The translations under genes and the position numbers were made by a program. The notes under the pieces are model-generated. The model ran no database searches and was not told where the DNA came from. It saw nothing but the letters and a program-made list of their open reading frames with translations. DNA of 64,000 bases, taken from positions 620,001-684,000 of the forward strand of contig NZ_FNCJ01000003.1 in NCBI RefSeq assembly GCF_900100735.1, given 5' to 3'. The stretch comes from Paraburkholderia phenazinium. GTDB taxonomy: Bacteria; Pseudomonadota; Gammaproteobacteria; Burkholderiales; Burkholderiaceae. Shown piece after piece: positions 56,059-64,000 of this stretch. Position 1 is the first letter of the stretch, and every line of letters begins with the position of its first letter.

Positions 56059-57510
56059 TTAAGCGCCCGTATGCGCCACCACGAAGTCCTTCACACGCTG
56101 CACGTCCGCCGGCAGCACTTCGAAGCGCTGCGGCAGCGATTCGATCCCGGAGAACGCCGCCGGCCGCTCCGGCTCGCGCAGCAGCGCTTCGCGGATCGTC
56201 TCGCCGAACTTGATCGGCTGCGCCGTCTCCAGCACGATCATCGGGATGCCCGGCTGCAGATGCTCGCGCGCCACCTTCAGGCCGTCGGCCGTATGGGTGT
56301 CGATCATCGTGTCGTAGCGCTCGAACACGTCGCGGATCGCCTCGACGCGGTCCGCATGGCTGCTGCGGCCCGACACAAAGCCGAACTCCTGGACCCGCGC
56401 GAAATCGCCGCTTGCCGCCAGATCGAAGCCGCCCTTCTCTTCGACATCGCGGAACAGTTGCAGCACCCGCGCCGGATCGCGCCCCAGCAGATCGAACACA
56501 AAACGCTCGAAGTTCGACGCCTTCGAAATGTCCATGCTCGGGCTGCTGGTGTGATATGTCTCGGCCGCCTTGCGAACACGGTAGATGCCGGTGCGGAAGA
56601 ACTCGTCGAGCACGTCGTTTTCGTTGGTGGCGACCACCAGCTTCTCGATGGGCAAGCCCATCATCCGCGCAATGTGACCGGCGCAGACATTGCCGAAGTT
56701 GCCCGACGGCACCGTGAACGAGACCCGCTGGTCGTTCGACCTGGTCGCAGCGAAATAGCCCTTGAAGTAGTACACGACCTGAGCGACAACGCGCGCCCAG
56801 TTGATTGAATTGACCGTGCCGATCTTGTACTTCGCCTTGAACGCGTGATCGTTCGAGACCGCCTTGACGATGTCCTGGCAGTTGTCGAAATTGCCTTCCA
56901 CAGCCAGGTTGAAAATGTTCGGATCCTGCAGGCTGTACATCTGCGCCGTCTGGAACGCGCTCATCTTCAGGTGCGGCGACAGCATGAAGACGCGAATGCC
57001 CTTCTTGCCGCGCATGGCGTATTCGGCCGCGCTGCCGGTATCGCCCGAGGTGGCGCCGAGGATGTTCAGCGTCTCGCCGTTCTTCTCCAGCGCGTACTCG
57101 AACAGGTTGCCGATCAACTGCATCGCCATGTCCTTGAACGCCAGCGTCGGACCGTTCGAGAGTTCGAGCAGCGAGAGCGGCGCGCCGTTCTCGACACCCA
57201 GCGTCTTGAGCGGCGTGATCTGCTCGGCGCTTTCGTCGTCGCGCACGTTGCAGTAAGTCGCCGCCGTGTAGGTGCGGCGCGTGAGCATGCGCAGGTCTTC
57301 GGCGGGAATGTCGTCGCTGAATTTCGACAGAATCTCGAAGGCGAGATCCGCATACGGCAGCGTGCGCCAGCGCGTCAGTTCGTCGGCCGTTACCCGCGGA
57401 TATTCCGCGGGCAGGTACAAGCCGCCATCGCTGGCGAGACCGCCCAGCAGGATGTTGGAAAACGTATGGCGCTCGCCGGCTCCGGCGCCGCGCGTGGAAA
57501 GGTAGTTCAT
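56059..57510 (-). CDS. thrC: Threonine synthase
   Basis: 483-residue PLP enzyme making threonine from O-phosphohomoserine. MNYLSTRGAGAGERHTFSNILLGGLASDGGLYLPAEYP is the class-II N-terminal domain; PLP Lys is in SNGPTLAFKDMAMQLIGN; LGATSGDTGSAAEYAM and PSGNFGNVCAGHIARMMGLP bind the cofactor and phosphate. Starts 13 bp after hom. Confidence 0.97.
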   Translation of the reverse strand: MNYLSTRGAGAGERHTFSNILLGGLASDGGLYLPAEYPRVTADELTRWRTLPYADLAFEILSKFSDDIPAEDLRMLTRRTYTAATYCNVRDDESAEQITPLKTLGVENGAPLSLLELSNGPTLAFKDMAMQLIGNLFEYALEKNGETLNILGATSGDTGSAAEYAMRGKKGIRVFMLSPHLKMSAFQTAQMYSLQDPNIFNLAVEGNFDNCQDIVKAVSNDHAFKAKYKIGTVNSINWARVVAQVVYYFKGYFAATRSNDQRVSFTVPSGNFGNVCAGHIARMMGLPIEKLVVATNENDVLDEFFRTGIYRVRKAAETYHTSSPSMDISKASNFERFVFDLLGRDPARVLQLFRDVEEKGGFDLAASGDFARVQEFGFVSGRSSHADRVEAIRDVFERYDTMIDTHTADGLKVAREHLQPGIPMIVLETAQPIKFGETIREALLREPERPAAFSGIESLPQRFEVLPADVQRVKDFVVAHTGA

Positions 57511-57523
57511 ATCAGTCTCTGGC

Positions 57524-58855
57524 CTAGTTCAGCGCTTCCATGCGCAGCTTGGTCACTTGCGAAACGACGGTCTTCAGTGCTTCGATGTTCTTGATGGCCG
57601 CGTTCACGTGCTTTTCGACGGTTTCGTGCGTGATCAGGATGATGTCGGTCTCGCCCTTGCCGTTGGCGTCGACCTGCTCCGACTCCTTCTGCAACAGCGC
57701 GTCGATCGAGATGCCCGTGTCGGCGAGGATGCGGGTGATATCGGCGAGCACGCCGGTCACGTCCGCCACCCGCAGGCGCAGGTAGTAGCCGCTCGTCACT
57801 TCGTCGATCGGCAGGATCGGCGTGTTCGACAGGCTGTCCGGCTGGAACGCCAGATGCGGCACGCGATGCTCCGGGTCGGCGGTATGCAGACGCGTCACGT
57901 CGACCAGATCCGCCACCACGGCCGAAGCCGTCGGTTCAGCGCCCGCGCCCTTGCCGTAGTACAGCGTGGTGCCGACCGCGTCGCCATGCACGACCACCGC
58001 GTTCATCGCGCCTTCCACGTTCGCCAGCAGGCGTTTTTCCGGAATCAGCGTCGGATGCACGCGCAGTTCGATGCCTTTATCCGTGCGGCGCGCAATGCCC
58101 AGCAGTTTGATACGGTAGCCGAGTTCTTCCGCATATTTGATGTCGATCGCCGCCAGCTTGCTGATGCCCTCGACGTAAGCCTTGTCGAACTGCACCGGCA
58201 CGCCGAACGCGATCGCGCTCATGATGGTCGCCTTGTGGGCGGCGTCCACACCTTCGATATCGAAAGTCGGATCGGCTTCGGCGTAGCCCAGTTCCTGGGC
58301 GGCCTTCAGCGCGGTCGCAAAGTCGAGCCCGCGGTCGCGCATCTCTGACAGGATGTAGTTCGTCGTGCCGTTGATGATGCCGGCAATGTACTGGATCCGG
58401 TTGGCCGTCAGCCCTTCGCGCAGCGCCTTGATGATCGGAATGCCGCCGGCTACCGCCGCTTCGAACGACACCATCACGCCGTTGGCGCGCGCCGCTTCGA
58501 AGATTTCGGTGCCGTGCACCGCGAGCAGCGCCTTGTTGGCCGTCACCACGTGCTTGCGGTTGGCGATGGCGCGCAGCACCAGTTCGCGCGCAATGCCCGT
58601 GCCGCCGATCATTTCCGCGACGATGTCGATCGACGGATCGTTCACCACGGCGTCGAAGCTATCGGTGATCTCCACCGTGCCGGCCGCGCTGCCGAGCGCC
58701 GCCGTGGCCTTGGCCGGATTGCGCACGGCAATGCGCACAATCTCGATGCCGCGCCCGGCGCGTCGTTTGATTTCTTCCTGGTTGCGGCGCAGTACCGTGA
58801 AGGTGCCGCTGCCCACCGTGCCGAAGCCCAGCAGTCCAACTTTGATCGGTTCCAT
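57524..58855 (-). CDS. hom: Homoserine dehydrogenase
   Basis: 443 residues, not fused to aspartokinase. MEPIKVGLLGFGTVGSGTFTVL is the Rossmann NAD(P) site, IAGIINGTTNYILSEM and GYAEADPTFDIEGVDAAHKATIM the catalytic domain, and a C-terminal ACT domain (GYYLRLRVADVTGVLADITRILADTGISIDALLQKE) probably gives threonine feedback control. In operon alaA-hom-thrC. Confidence 0.97.
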   Translation of the reverse strand: MEPIKVGLLGFGTVGSGTFTVLRRNQEEIKRRAGRGIEIVRIAVRNPAKATAALGSAAGTVEITDSFDAVVNDPSIDIVAEMIGGTGIARELVLRAIANRKHVVTANKALLAVHGTEIFEAARANGVMVSFEAAVAGGIPIIKALREGLTANRIQYIAGIINGTTNYILSEMRDRGLDFATALKAAQELGYAEADPTFDIEGVDAAHKATIMSAIAFGVPVQFDKAYVEGISKLAAIDIKYAEELGYRIKLLGIARRTDKGIELRVHPTLIPEKRLLANVEGAMNAVVVHGDAVGTTLYYGKGAGAEPTASAVVADLVDVTRLHTADPEHRVPHLAFQPDSLSNTPILPIDEVTSGYYLRLRVADVTGVLADITRILADTGISIDALLQKESEQVDANGKGETDIILITHETVEKHVNAAIKNIEALKTVVSQVTKLRMEALN

Positions 58856-58911
58856 GCAGCGTGTGTTTTCGAGTAAGGATTAAGGGAAACGTTTGTCAGC
58901 GTCTACTGTAG

Positions 58912-60150
58912 TCAGGCCGCGTGACGTTTGCGGTAGCCGTCGAGGAAGCGGGCGATCCGGTTGATCGAATCGGCCAGGTCGTCGACATTCGGCAAAAACA
59001 CGACACGGAAGTGATCCGGCGTCTTCCAGTTGAAACCCGTGCCTTGCACGAGCAGCACCCGTTCGGCCAGCAGTAGCTCCAGGATGAACTGCTGGTCATC
59101 TTCGATCGGATACATTTTCGGGTCGAGGCGCGGGAACATGTACAGCGCCGCTTCCGGCTTCACGCAGGTGACGCCGGGAATCGCCGTCAGCATGTCATAC
59201 GCGAGTTGGCGCTGTTTGTACAGGCGGCCACTCGGCACGATCAGGTCGTTGATGCTCTGATAGCCGCCCAGCGCGGTCTGGATCGCATACTGGCCGGGCA
59301 CGTTCGGGCACAGGCGCATCGAGGCGAGGATGCCGAGTCCCTCGAAATAATCCTTGGCACGGCGGCGGTTGTCGCCCGTCAACCCGGAGATGAACATCCA
59401 GCCGGCGCGATAGCCGCACGAGCGGTAGCTCTTGGACAGGCTGTTGAAGGTCACCGTCAGCACGTCTTCGGAGAGCGCCGCCACCGACGTGTGCGTCTTG
59501 CCGTCATAGACGATCTTGTCGTAGACCTCGTCGGCGAAGATCACAAGGCCGTGCTGGCGCGCAATCTCGATCAGGCCGAGCAGCAGTTCGTCCGAGTACA
59601 GCGCGCCGGTCGGGTTGTTCGGGTTGATGACCACCAAAGCGCGCGTGTTCGGCGTGATCCTGGCGCGGACATCGTCCAGATCCGGCATCCAGCCGTTCGA
59701 TTCGTCGCAGATGTAGTGCACCGGCGTGCCGCCCGACAGGCTCACGCCGGCCGTCCACAGCGGATAGTCCGGCGCGGGCAGCAACACTTCGTCGCCGTCG
59801 TTGAGCAGGCCCTGTAGCGCCATCACGATCAGTTCCGAGGCGCCGTTGCCGATGTAGATATCGTCCAGCTCGACACCATGCACGCCCTTTTGCTGGGTGT
59901 AATGCATGATCGCCTTGCGTGCGGCGAACACCCCTTTCGAGTCGGAATAGCCCGACGAGCCCGGCAGATTCAGGATCATGTCCTGAATGATCTCGTCGGG
60001 CGCCTCGAAGCCGAACGGCGCGAGATTGCCGATGTTCAGCTTGATGATGCGATGGCCTTCTTCTTCGAGCCGCTTCGCATGTTCGAGGACAGGCCCGCGG
60101 ATGTCGTAGCAGACGTTCAACAACTTGTTGGATTTTAGAATCGGTTTCAC
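58912..60150 (-). CDS. alaA: Pyruvate-forming (alanine) aminotransferase AlaA-type
   Basis: 412-residue class I/II PLP aminotransferase that makes alanine from pyruvate and glutamate. Chosen start is GTG 60150 (VKPILKSNKLLNVCYDIRGPVLEHAKRLEEEGHRIIKLNIGNLAPFGFEAP), which matches the family; the frame continues to 60327 with unconserved sequence. PLP lysine is in VTFNSLSKSYRSCGYRAGWM, and VVINPNNPTGALYSDELL is also typical. First of alaA-hom-thrC. Confidence 0.92.
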   Translation of the reverse strand: MKPILKSNKLLNVCYDIRGPVLEHAKRLEEEGHRIIKLNIGNLAPFGFEAPDEIIQDMILNLPGSSGYSDSKGVFAARKAIMHYTQQKGVHGVELDDIYIGNGASELIVMALQGLLNDGDEVLLPAPDYPLWTAGVSLSGGTPVHYICDESNGWMPDLDDVRARITPNTRALVVINPNNPTGALYSDELLLGLIEIARQHGLVIFADEVYDKIVYDGKTHTSVAALSEDVLTVTFNSLSKSYRSCGYRAGWMFISGLTGDNRRRAKDYFEGLGILASMRLCPNVPGQYAIQTALGGYQSINDLIVPSGRLYKQRQLAYDMLTAIPGVTCVKPEAALYMFPRLDPKMYPIEDDQQFILELLLAERVLLVQGTGFNWKTPDHFRVVFLPNVDDLADSINRIARFLDGYRKRHAA

Positions 60151-60632
60151 GGCGGGCACTTCATCCTGGGTGAGTAAGGGGCTGCCAGCAACACCGGTTG
60201 CGGGCTGGGAAGCATCTGAATGCGGAGCGGCCGATTCATGCGCGCTCCCGCGGACTTGTCTGATTGGCGCTCGCGGCGGATTGCGCCGGGTGCGGCCAAG
60301 GTGCTGAAAGGGAAATATCCAGGGCACCCTAAGGGGTCTCAGGGAACCCTCAGGGAACCTTAAGCGGCGCCTGGTAAGCTGCCTGGCGATGCGCTGACCC
60401 GGTGCATTGCCCAGTGTCGGGCAGCAGCTTCGAGTGCGGCTTATGGCGGCACACGAAGCGGGGGGCGCCGCTCCCCGGCTAAAAAGTTATAATTTAGCGG
60501 ATTTTGGCCGACTTCCGCAATGCACCAAGTGCATGCGGAAGCCCTTTCGGCCCCCTCGTATCCATTGCGCGACGCCTTTCCGACAGGTTTTGGGGGCACT
60601 CAACTCGGCAAGAACGACTTCGGAACACGAAT
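60151..60632. other. Intergenic region between alaA and the Mth938-domain gene
   Basis: 482 bp separating divergent genes. It has CTCAGGGAACC in exact tandem (60338-60348 and 60349-60359), a consensus -10 TATAAT at 60488-60493 facing the plus-strand gene, and an inverted repeat GCTAAA/TTTAGC (60478-60483, 60493-60498) around that -10. No gene recognised. Confidence 0.55.
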
Positions 60633-61007
60633 TTGAAATTACACCAGGATTCGAGCGGCGCCCTGAACACTGTGACCGGCTACGGCGCCGGCTATGTCGA
60701 AATCAATCTGCAGCGCCACCAGGGCAGCATCCTCGTGATGCCCGAGGCAGCCGTCATTCCTTGGCCGGTGGCTTCGTTCGAAGCGCTGACCCCGGAGCAT
60801 TTCGCGATGCTGGTCGAACCAGCGCCCGAAGTGGTCATTTTCGGCAGCGGCGAACGGCTGCGTTTTCCACATCCGCGGCTCACCGCGGCGCTCGCGGCTC
60901 ATCGGATCGGTGTCGAGACGATGGACTTCAAGGCCGCCTGCCGCACCTACAACATTCTGATGGCCGAGGGCCGCAAGGTTGCGGCCGCCTTGCTGATCGA
61001 AGCGTAA
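60633..61007 (+). CDS. Mth938-like (DUF498) domain protein
   Basis: 124 residues from a TTG at 60633 (LKLHQDSSGALNTVTGYGAGYVEINLQRHQGSILVMPEAAVIPWPVASFEALTPEHFAMLV). The frame is open to 60504, but similarity begins at KLHQD and GGAA lies 8 bp before the TTG. The fold is that of NDUFAF3/Mth938 proteins (PEVVIFGSGERLRFPHPRLTAALAAHRIGVETMDFKAACRTYNILMAEGRKVAAALLIE). Relatives in mitochondria help complex I assembly; bacterial function unknown. Probably upstream of the arn genes by chance or weak coupling (223-bp gap). Confidence 0.83.
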   Translation: MKLHQDSSGALNTVTGYGAGYVEINLQRHQGSILVMPEAAVIPWPVASFEALTPEHFAMLVEPAPEVVIFGSGERLRFPHPRLTAALAAHRIGVETMDFKAACRTYNILMAEGRKVAAALLIEA

Positions 61008-61230
61008 GCGGCGCAATTCACCTGCTGCCTGATCGCGCGGCGCCGCGTCAGTATCGTAAACTGCGCGTCAGCCGCCGACGGTGGGCCTTGGCAGATCCCG
61101 CCGCGCGACTCGCCGTCCGCAGCCGGCCGAAAGCGGCCCTCCGCAGCCGGTCGCCCGCAACAGGCGCTCCGCTCCTAACAACACCGACACGCCGCGTGAG
61201 CGGCGTCGCAAAAGAACAGGCTAACCACCC

Positions 61231-62976
61231 ATGAACGATACGCCGTCCCGGCTACCGCTCAACCGCACCGCCCTCCTGCTGCTGGTGCTCGCCCTTGCCC
61301 TGATCTGGTTCGTGCCGCTCGGCTGGCGCCATCTGCTGCCGAGCGACGAGGGCCGCTACGCCGAAATGGCGCGCGAGATGTTCGTCACCGGAGACTGGAT
61401 CACGCCGCGCTACAACGGCTACAAGTACTTCGAGAAGCCGCCGCTGCAAACCTGGTTGAATGCGCTGACCTTCGCGTGGTTCGGCATCGGCGAATGGCAG
61501 GCGCGGCTCTACACGGCGCTTACTGGCTTCGCGGGCGTCCTGCTGCTCGGCTACACCGGCGCACGCGTGTTCAACGCCGCCACCGGTGTGTTCGCCGCGA
61601 TCGTGCTGGCGACCTCGCCGTACTGGAACCTGATGGGCCACTTCAACACGCTGGACATGGGCCTGTCGTTCTGGATGGAGCTGACGCTGTGTGCGCTGTT
61701 GCTGGCCCAGCGCCCCAACCTGCCTACCGGGCAGGTGCGCCTGTGGATGTGGATCTGCTGGGCGTCGATGGCGCTGGCGGTGCTCTCCAAGGGCCTGATC
61801 GGCGTGATCCTGCCGGGCGCGGTGCTGGTGCTGTACACGCTGATCGCGCGCGACTGGGCGGTCTGGAAACGCCTGCACCTGATCGGCGGCCTGATCCTGT
61901 TCTTCGCGATCGCCACGCCCTGGTTCGTGCTGGTGCAGCAACGCAACCCGGAATTCCTGAATTTCTTCTTCATCGTTCAGCAGTTCAAGCGCTATCTGAC
62001 ACCGGAGCAGAACCGCCCGGGCGCGTTCTACTACTTCGTGCCGGTGATCCTGGTGGGCTTCCTGCCGTGGCTGTCGGTGAGCGTGCAGAGCCTGCGTCAC
62101 GCATTGCGCCTGCCGCGCCAGCCGAACGGCTTCGCCCCGGTCATCATGATGCTGGTGTGGACGGTGTTCATCTTCCTGTTCTTCAGCGCGTCGCATTCGA
62201 AGCTGATCTCCTACACGCTGCCGATCGCCCCGGCGCTGGCGCTCCTGATCGGCATGTACCTGCCGCTCGTCACGCCCGCCATGCTGCGCCGCCACCTGGT
62301 GGGCTACGCCGTGTTTCTGCTGGTCGCGGCGCTCGGAGCCATGTTGTTCATGGGCCGCCTCGGCGACGCCCGCAACCCCACCGAGCTGTACGTCGCCTAC
62401 CGTGGCTGGGTAGTGGCCGCGCTCGGCGTGGGCTTCGCGCTCACGCTCGCCGCGCTCTGGCTGAACCGCCGCAGCCGCGGCGGGATCGGCGGCGCGGCCG
62501 CCATGTTCGGCGCCGCCTGGCTGCTGCTCGCCACCATCGCCGGCACCGGTCACGACGTGTTCGGCCGCCTGAGTTCCGGCGCCCCGCTCGCCCCGGCCAT
62601 CAAGGCGGCGCTCGCCAAACTGCCGCCTGACACGCCGTTCTACTCGGTCGGCGTGCTCGATCACACGTTGCCGTTCTATGTCGACCACACGATGATCATG
62701 GTCGAACATGCCGACGAGCTGGCATTCGGCGTCTCCGTCGAGCCGCAAAAGTGGGTGCCGACGGTGGCCCAATGGGTGCAGCGCTGGGACGCCGACCGTT
62801 ATGCGCTCGCGCTGATCCCGCCGGATCGGTACGAACAGCTGCTGGCTCAGCATGTGCCGATGCAGGTCGTCACGCGCGATTCGCGGCGCGTGATTGTCGA
62901 AAAGCCCGGCGTCGCCCAGACTGGCGCCGCACCAGCCGATGCGGCCAGCCCGGCCCTGGCAAAACCGCAGCAATGA
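61231..62976 (+). CDS. arnT: Lipid A 4-amino-4-deoxy-L-arabinose transferase, ArnT-type
   Basis: 581-residue GT83 membrane transferase that moves Ara4N from undecaprenyl phosphate to lipid A, giving resistance to cationic peptides. LIWFVPLGWRHLLPSDEGRYAEMAREMFVTGDWITPRYNGYKYFEKPPLQTW has the catalytic acidic DEGRYAEMARE loop, then ~12 TM segments and a C-terminal periplasmic domain (LGVSVEP... region FYSVGVLDHTLPFYVDHTMIMVEHADEL). Next genes are a flippase subunit and arnB, which supports the arn assignment. Confidence 0.9.
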   Translation: MNDTPSRLPLNRTALLLLVLALALIWFVPLGWRHLLPSDEGRYAEMAREMFVTGDWITPRYNGYKYFEKPPLQTWLNALTFAWFGIGEWQARLYTALTGFAGVLLLGYTGARVFNAATGVFAAIVLATSPYWNLMGHFNTLDMGLSFWMELTLCALLLAQRPNLPTGQVRLWMWICWASMALAVLSKGLIGVILPGAVLVLYTLIARDWAVWKRLHLIGGLILFFAIATPWFVLVQQRNPEFLNFFFIVQQFKRYLTPEQNRPGAFYYFVPVILVGFLPWLSVSVQSLRHALRLPRQPNGFAPVIMMLVWTVFIFLFFSASHSKLISYTLPIAPALALLIGMYLPLVTPAMLRRHLVGYAVFLLVAALGAMLFMGRLGDARNPTELYVAYRGWVVAALGVGFALTLAALWLNRRSRGGIGGAAAMFGAAWLLLATIAGTGHDVFGRLSSGAPLAPAIKAALAKLPPDTPFYSVGVLDHTLPFYVDHTMIMVEHADELAFGVSVEPQKWVPTVAQWVQRWDADRYALALIPPDRYEQLLAQHVPMQVVTRDSRRVIVEKPGVAQTGAAPADAASPALAKPQQ

Positions 62977-63001
62977 CCCCATATCAGGACCTGAACCCTT
63001 G

Positions 63002-63373
63002 ATGAATCCGATTTCGCTCTTTTGTATCCTCGCGGGCGTCGCGCTGAACGCCTGCGCGCAGTTGTTGCTGAAGGCCGGCACGAATGCCGTTGGACACTTC
63101 GAATTCACCCGTGCGAACATCCTGCCCATCGGCCTCAAGCTGGCCACGCAATTGCCGATCATCGGCGGGCTGGGCTGCTACGTGATCAGCGTGGCGGTGT
63201 GGGTGGTCGGGTTGTCGCGTGTGGATGTGTCGATTGCCTATCCGATGCTGTCGCTCGGTTATGTGGTCAACGCGATCGCCGCCTGGTATCTGTTCGGCGA
63301 GGTGCTGTCGATCCAGCGGCTCGTCGGTATCGGCATCATCCTGATCGGCGTGGTCGTACTGGCGCGCAGCTAG
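63002..63373 (+). CDS. SMR-family flippase subunit, ArnE/ArnF-like
   Basis: 123-residue four-TM small multidrug resistance-type protein: MNPISLFCILAGVALNACAQLLLKAGTNAVG, then YVISVAVWVVGLSRVDVSIAYPMLSLGYVVNAIAAWYLFGEVLSIQRLVGIGIILIGVVVLARS. The ALNACAQLLLKAG start and VDVSIAYPMLSLGYV are close to ArnE/ArnF, which flip Ara4N-undecaprenyl phosphate. Only one subunit lies between arnT and arnB. Gap to arnT is 25 bp. Confidence 0.82.
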   Translation: MNPISLFCILAGVALNACAQLLLKAGTNAVGHFEFTRANILPIGLKLATQLPIIGGLGCYVISVAVWVVGLSRVDVSIAYPMLSLGYVVNAIAAWYLFGEVLSIQRLVGIGIILIGVVVLARS

Positions 63374-63591
63374 GCTGCTACGCCAATGCCGGCTCGCGTG
63401 GGCTTATGTCAACGTGGCATGCTGTCTATTACCGTTTATTGCCGGCGAGGCATGCGGCAGGCGTAAGGGGCTGTAAGCACGACGCGCGGGGGACTTAAAC
63501 TCTCGCATAACGCCGTCCCGTCCTGCCGAAGTATCCTTGCCGGTTTGTCGCCCTTTTTGGTGCCGCCCTATTTCTTTCGAGCGAAGCATTC

Positions 63592-64000
63592 ATGAGCCAG
63601 TCATCAGTCCCGTTTTTGCCGTTTGTCCGTCCGGAAATCGATGAAGAGACCATCCAGGGCGTCGCCGAGGTGCTGCGCTCCGGCTGGATCACCACCGGTC
63701 CGCAGAACCAGAAGTTCGAAGCCGCGCTGTCGGAATTCTGCGGCGGGCGCCCCGTGCGCACCTTCAATTCCGGCACGGCCACGCTGGAAGTCGGTCTGCG
63801 CATCGCCGGCGTAGGCGCTGGCGACGAAGTCATCACCACGCCCGCCTCGTGGGTTTCCACCAGCAATGTGATCTACGAAACGGGTGCGACGCCGGTGTTC
63901 GCCGACATCGATCCCATTACCCGCAACATCGATCTGGATCTGCTCGAGAAGGCCATCACGCCGCGCACCAAGGCGATCATCCCGGTGTATCTGTCCGGCC
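63592..64000 (+). CDS. arnB: UDP-4-amino-4-deoxy-L-arabinose aminotransferase ArnB, 3' end outside window
   Basis: First 136 residues of a DegT/DnrJ/EryC1-type PLP aminotransferase: MSQSSVPFLPFVRPEIDEETIQGVAEVLRSGWITTGPQNQKFEAALSEFCGG, then TFNSGTATLEVGLRIAGVGAGDEVITTPASWVSTSNVI, the cofactor phosphate region. The PLP lysine lies beyond the edge. ATG 63592 has GAGCGAAGC upstream. It makes UDP-Ara4N for the ArnT pathway. Confidence 0.9.
   Translation, partial: MSQSSVPFLPFVRPEIDEETIQGVAEVLRSGWITTGPQNQKFEAALSEFCGGRPVRTFNSGTATLEVGLRIAGVGAGDEVITTPASWVSTSNVIYETGATPVFADIDPITRNIDLDLLEKAITPRTKAIIPVYLSG

Noticed and set aside
61252..63162. 636-codon minus-strand frame across arnT
   Set aside because: Shadow of arnT; Gln/Arg/His-rich with no domain.

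Overview
The window is a GC-rich stretch (about 63-65 % by eye) of a beta-proteobacterial main chromosome. Gene content and order point to Burkholderia sensu lato, most likely Paraburkholderia: a phaC-phaA-phaB-phaR polyhydroxybutyrate cluster with a separate bktB-type thiolase, surE-pcm-nlpD-rpoS, dnaX-ybaB-recR with the 4.5S RNA gene just upstream, trxA-rho, alaA-hom-thrC-moeA-moaD-moaE, and the start of an arn (4-amino-4-deoxy-arabinose lipid A) operon. No tRNA, rRNA, insertion sequence, prophage or CRISPR array was seen. The genus is inferred from synteny and protein similarity recalled from memory, not from a search.

Layout. 1-3534 (minus): 5' part of a beta-ketothiolase gene, then rimO and a KDG-kinase-like sugar kinase. 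3748-7842 is the least ordinary part: an HTH regulator divergent from a glyoxalase-fold protein over a palindromic operator; two unrecognised small proteins sharing a G-x-V-x-S-I-G-x-x-N-x-I motif; a convergent two-gene operon for a secreted papain-like protease and an exported partner; and upstream of it a 51-bp nested palindrome made of two lux-box-like sites. 7843-12662 (minus): the PHB cluster. 13099-15239 (minus): rluD and pgeF, head to head with bamD. 16313-24368: rlmD, an EEP-family phosphoesterase, the surE-pcm-nlpD-rpoS-exonuclease operon and a quinone oxidoreductase. 24563-30115 (minus): a CoA transferase, recR, ybaB, dnaX and the SRP RNA.

30488-39383 (mostly plus): trxA, rho, a MerR regulator/MFS exporter/mtfA operon, ribosomal protein L31 type B, a GT39-type membrane glycosyltransferase and a MATE exporter. 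39408-40240 (minus): a MerR regulator and a carboxymuconolactone-decarboxylase-family protein behind a textbook 19-bp-spacer MerR promoter. 40402-49456 (plus): a 2041-residue bacterial alpha-2-macroglobulin coupled to pbpC, then a DUF937 protein. 49644-53659: clpB with a sigma-32 promoter, and an NsrR-like Rrf2 regulator divergent from a truncated haemoglobin. 53701-60150 (minus): molybdopterin, threonine and alanine biosynthesis. 60633-64000 (plus): a Mth938-domain protein, arnT, an ArnE/F-like flippase subunit and the 5' part of arnB.

Most genes are core housekeeping or well-known accessory genes. The best candidates for something undescribed are the pair at 4858-5821 and the apparently quorum-sensing-controlled secreted protease operon at 5986-7331.
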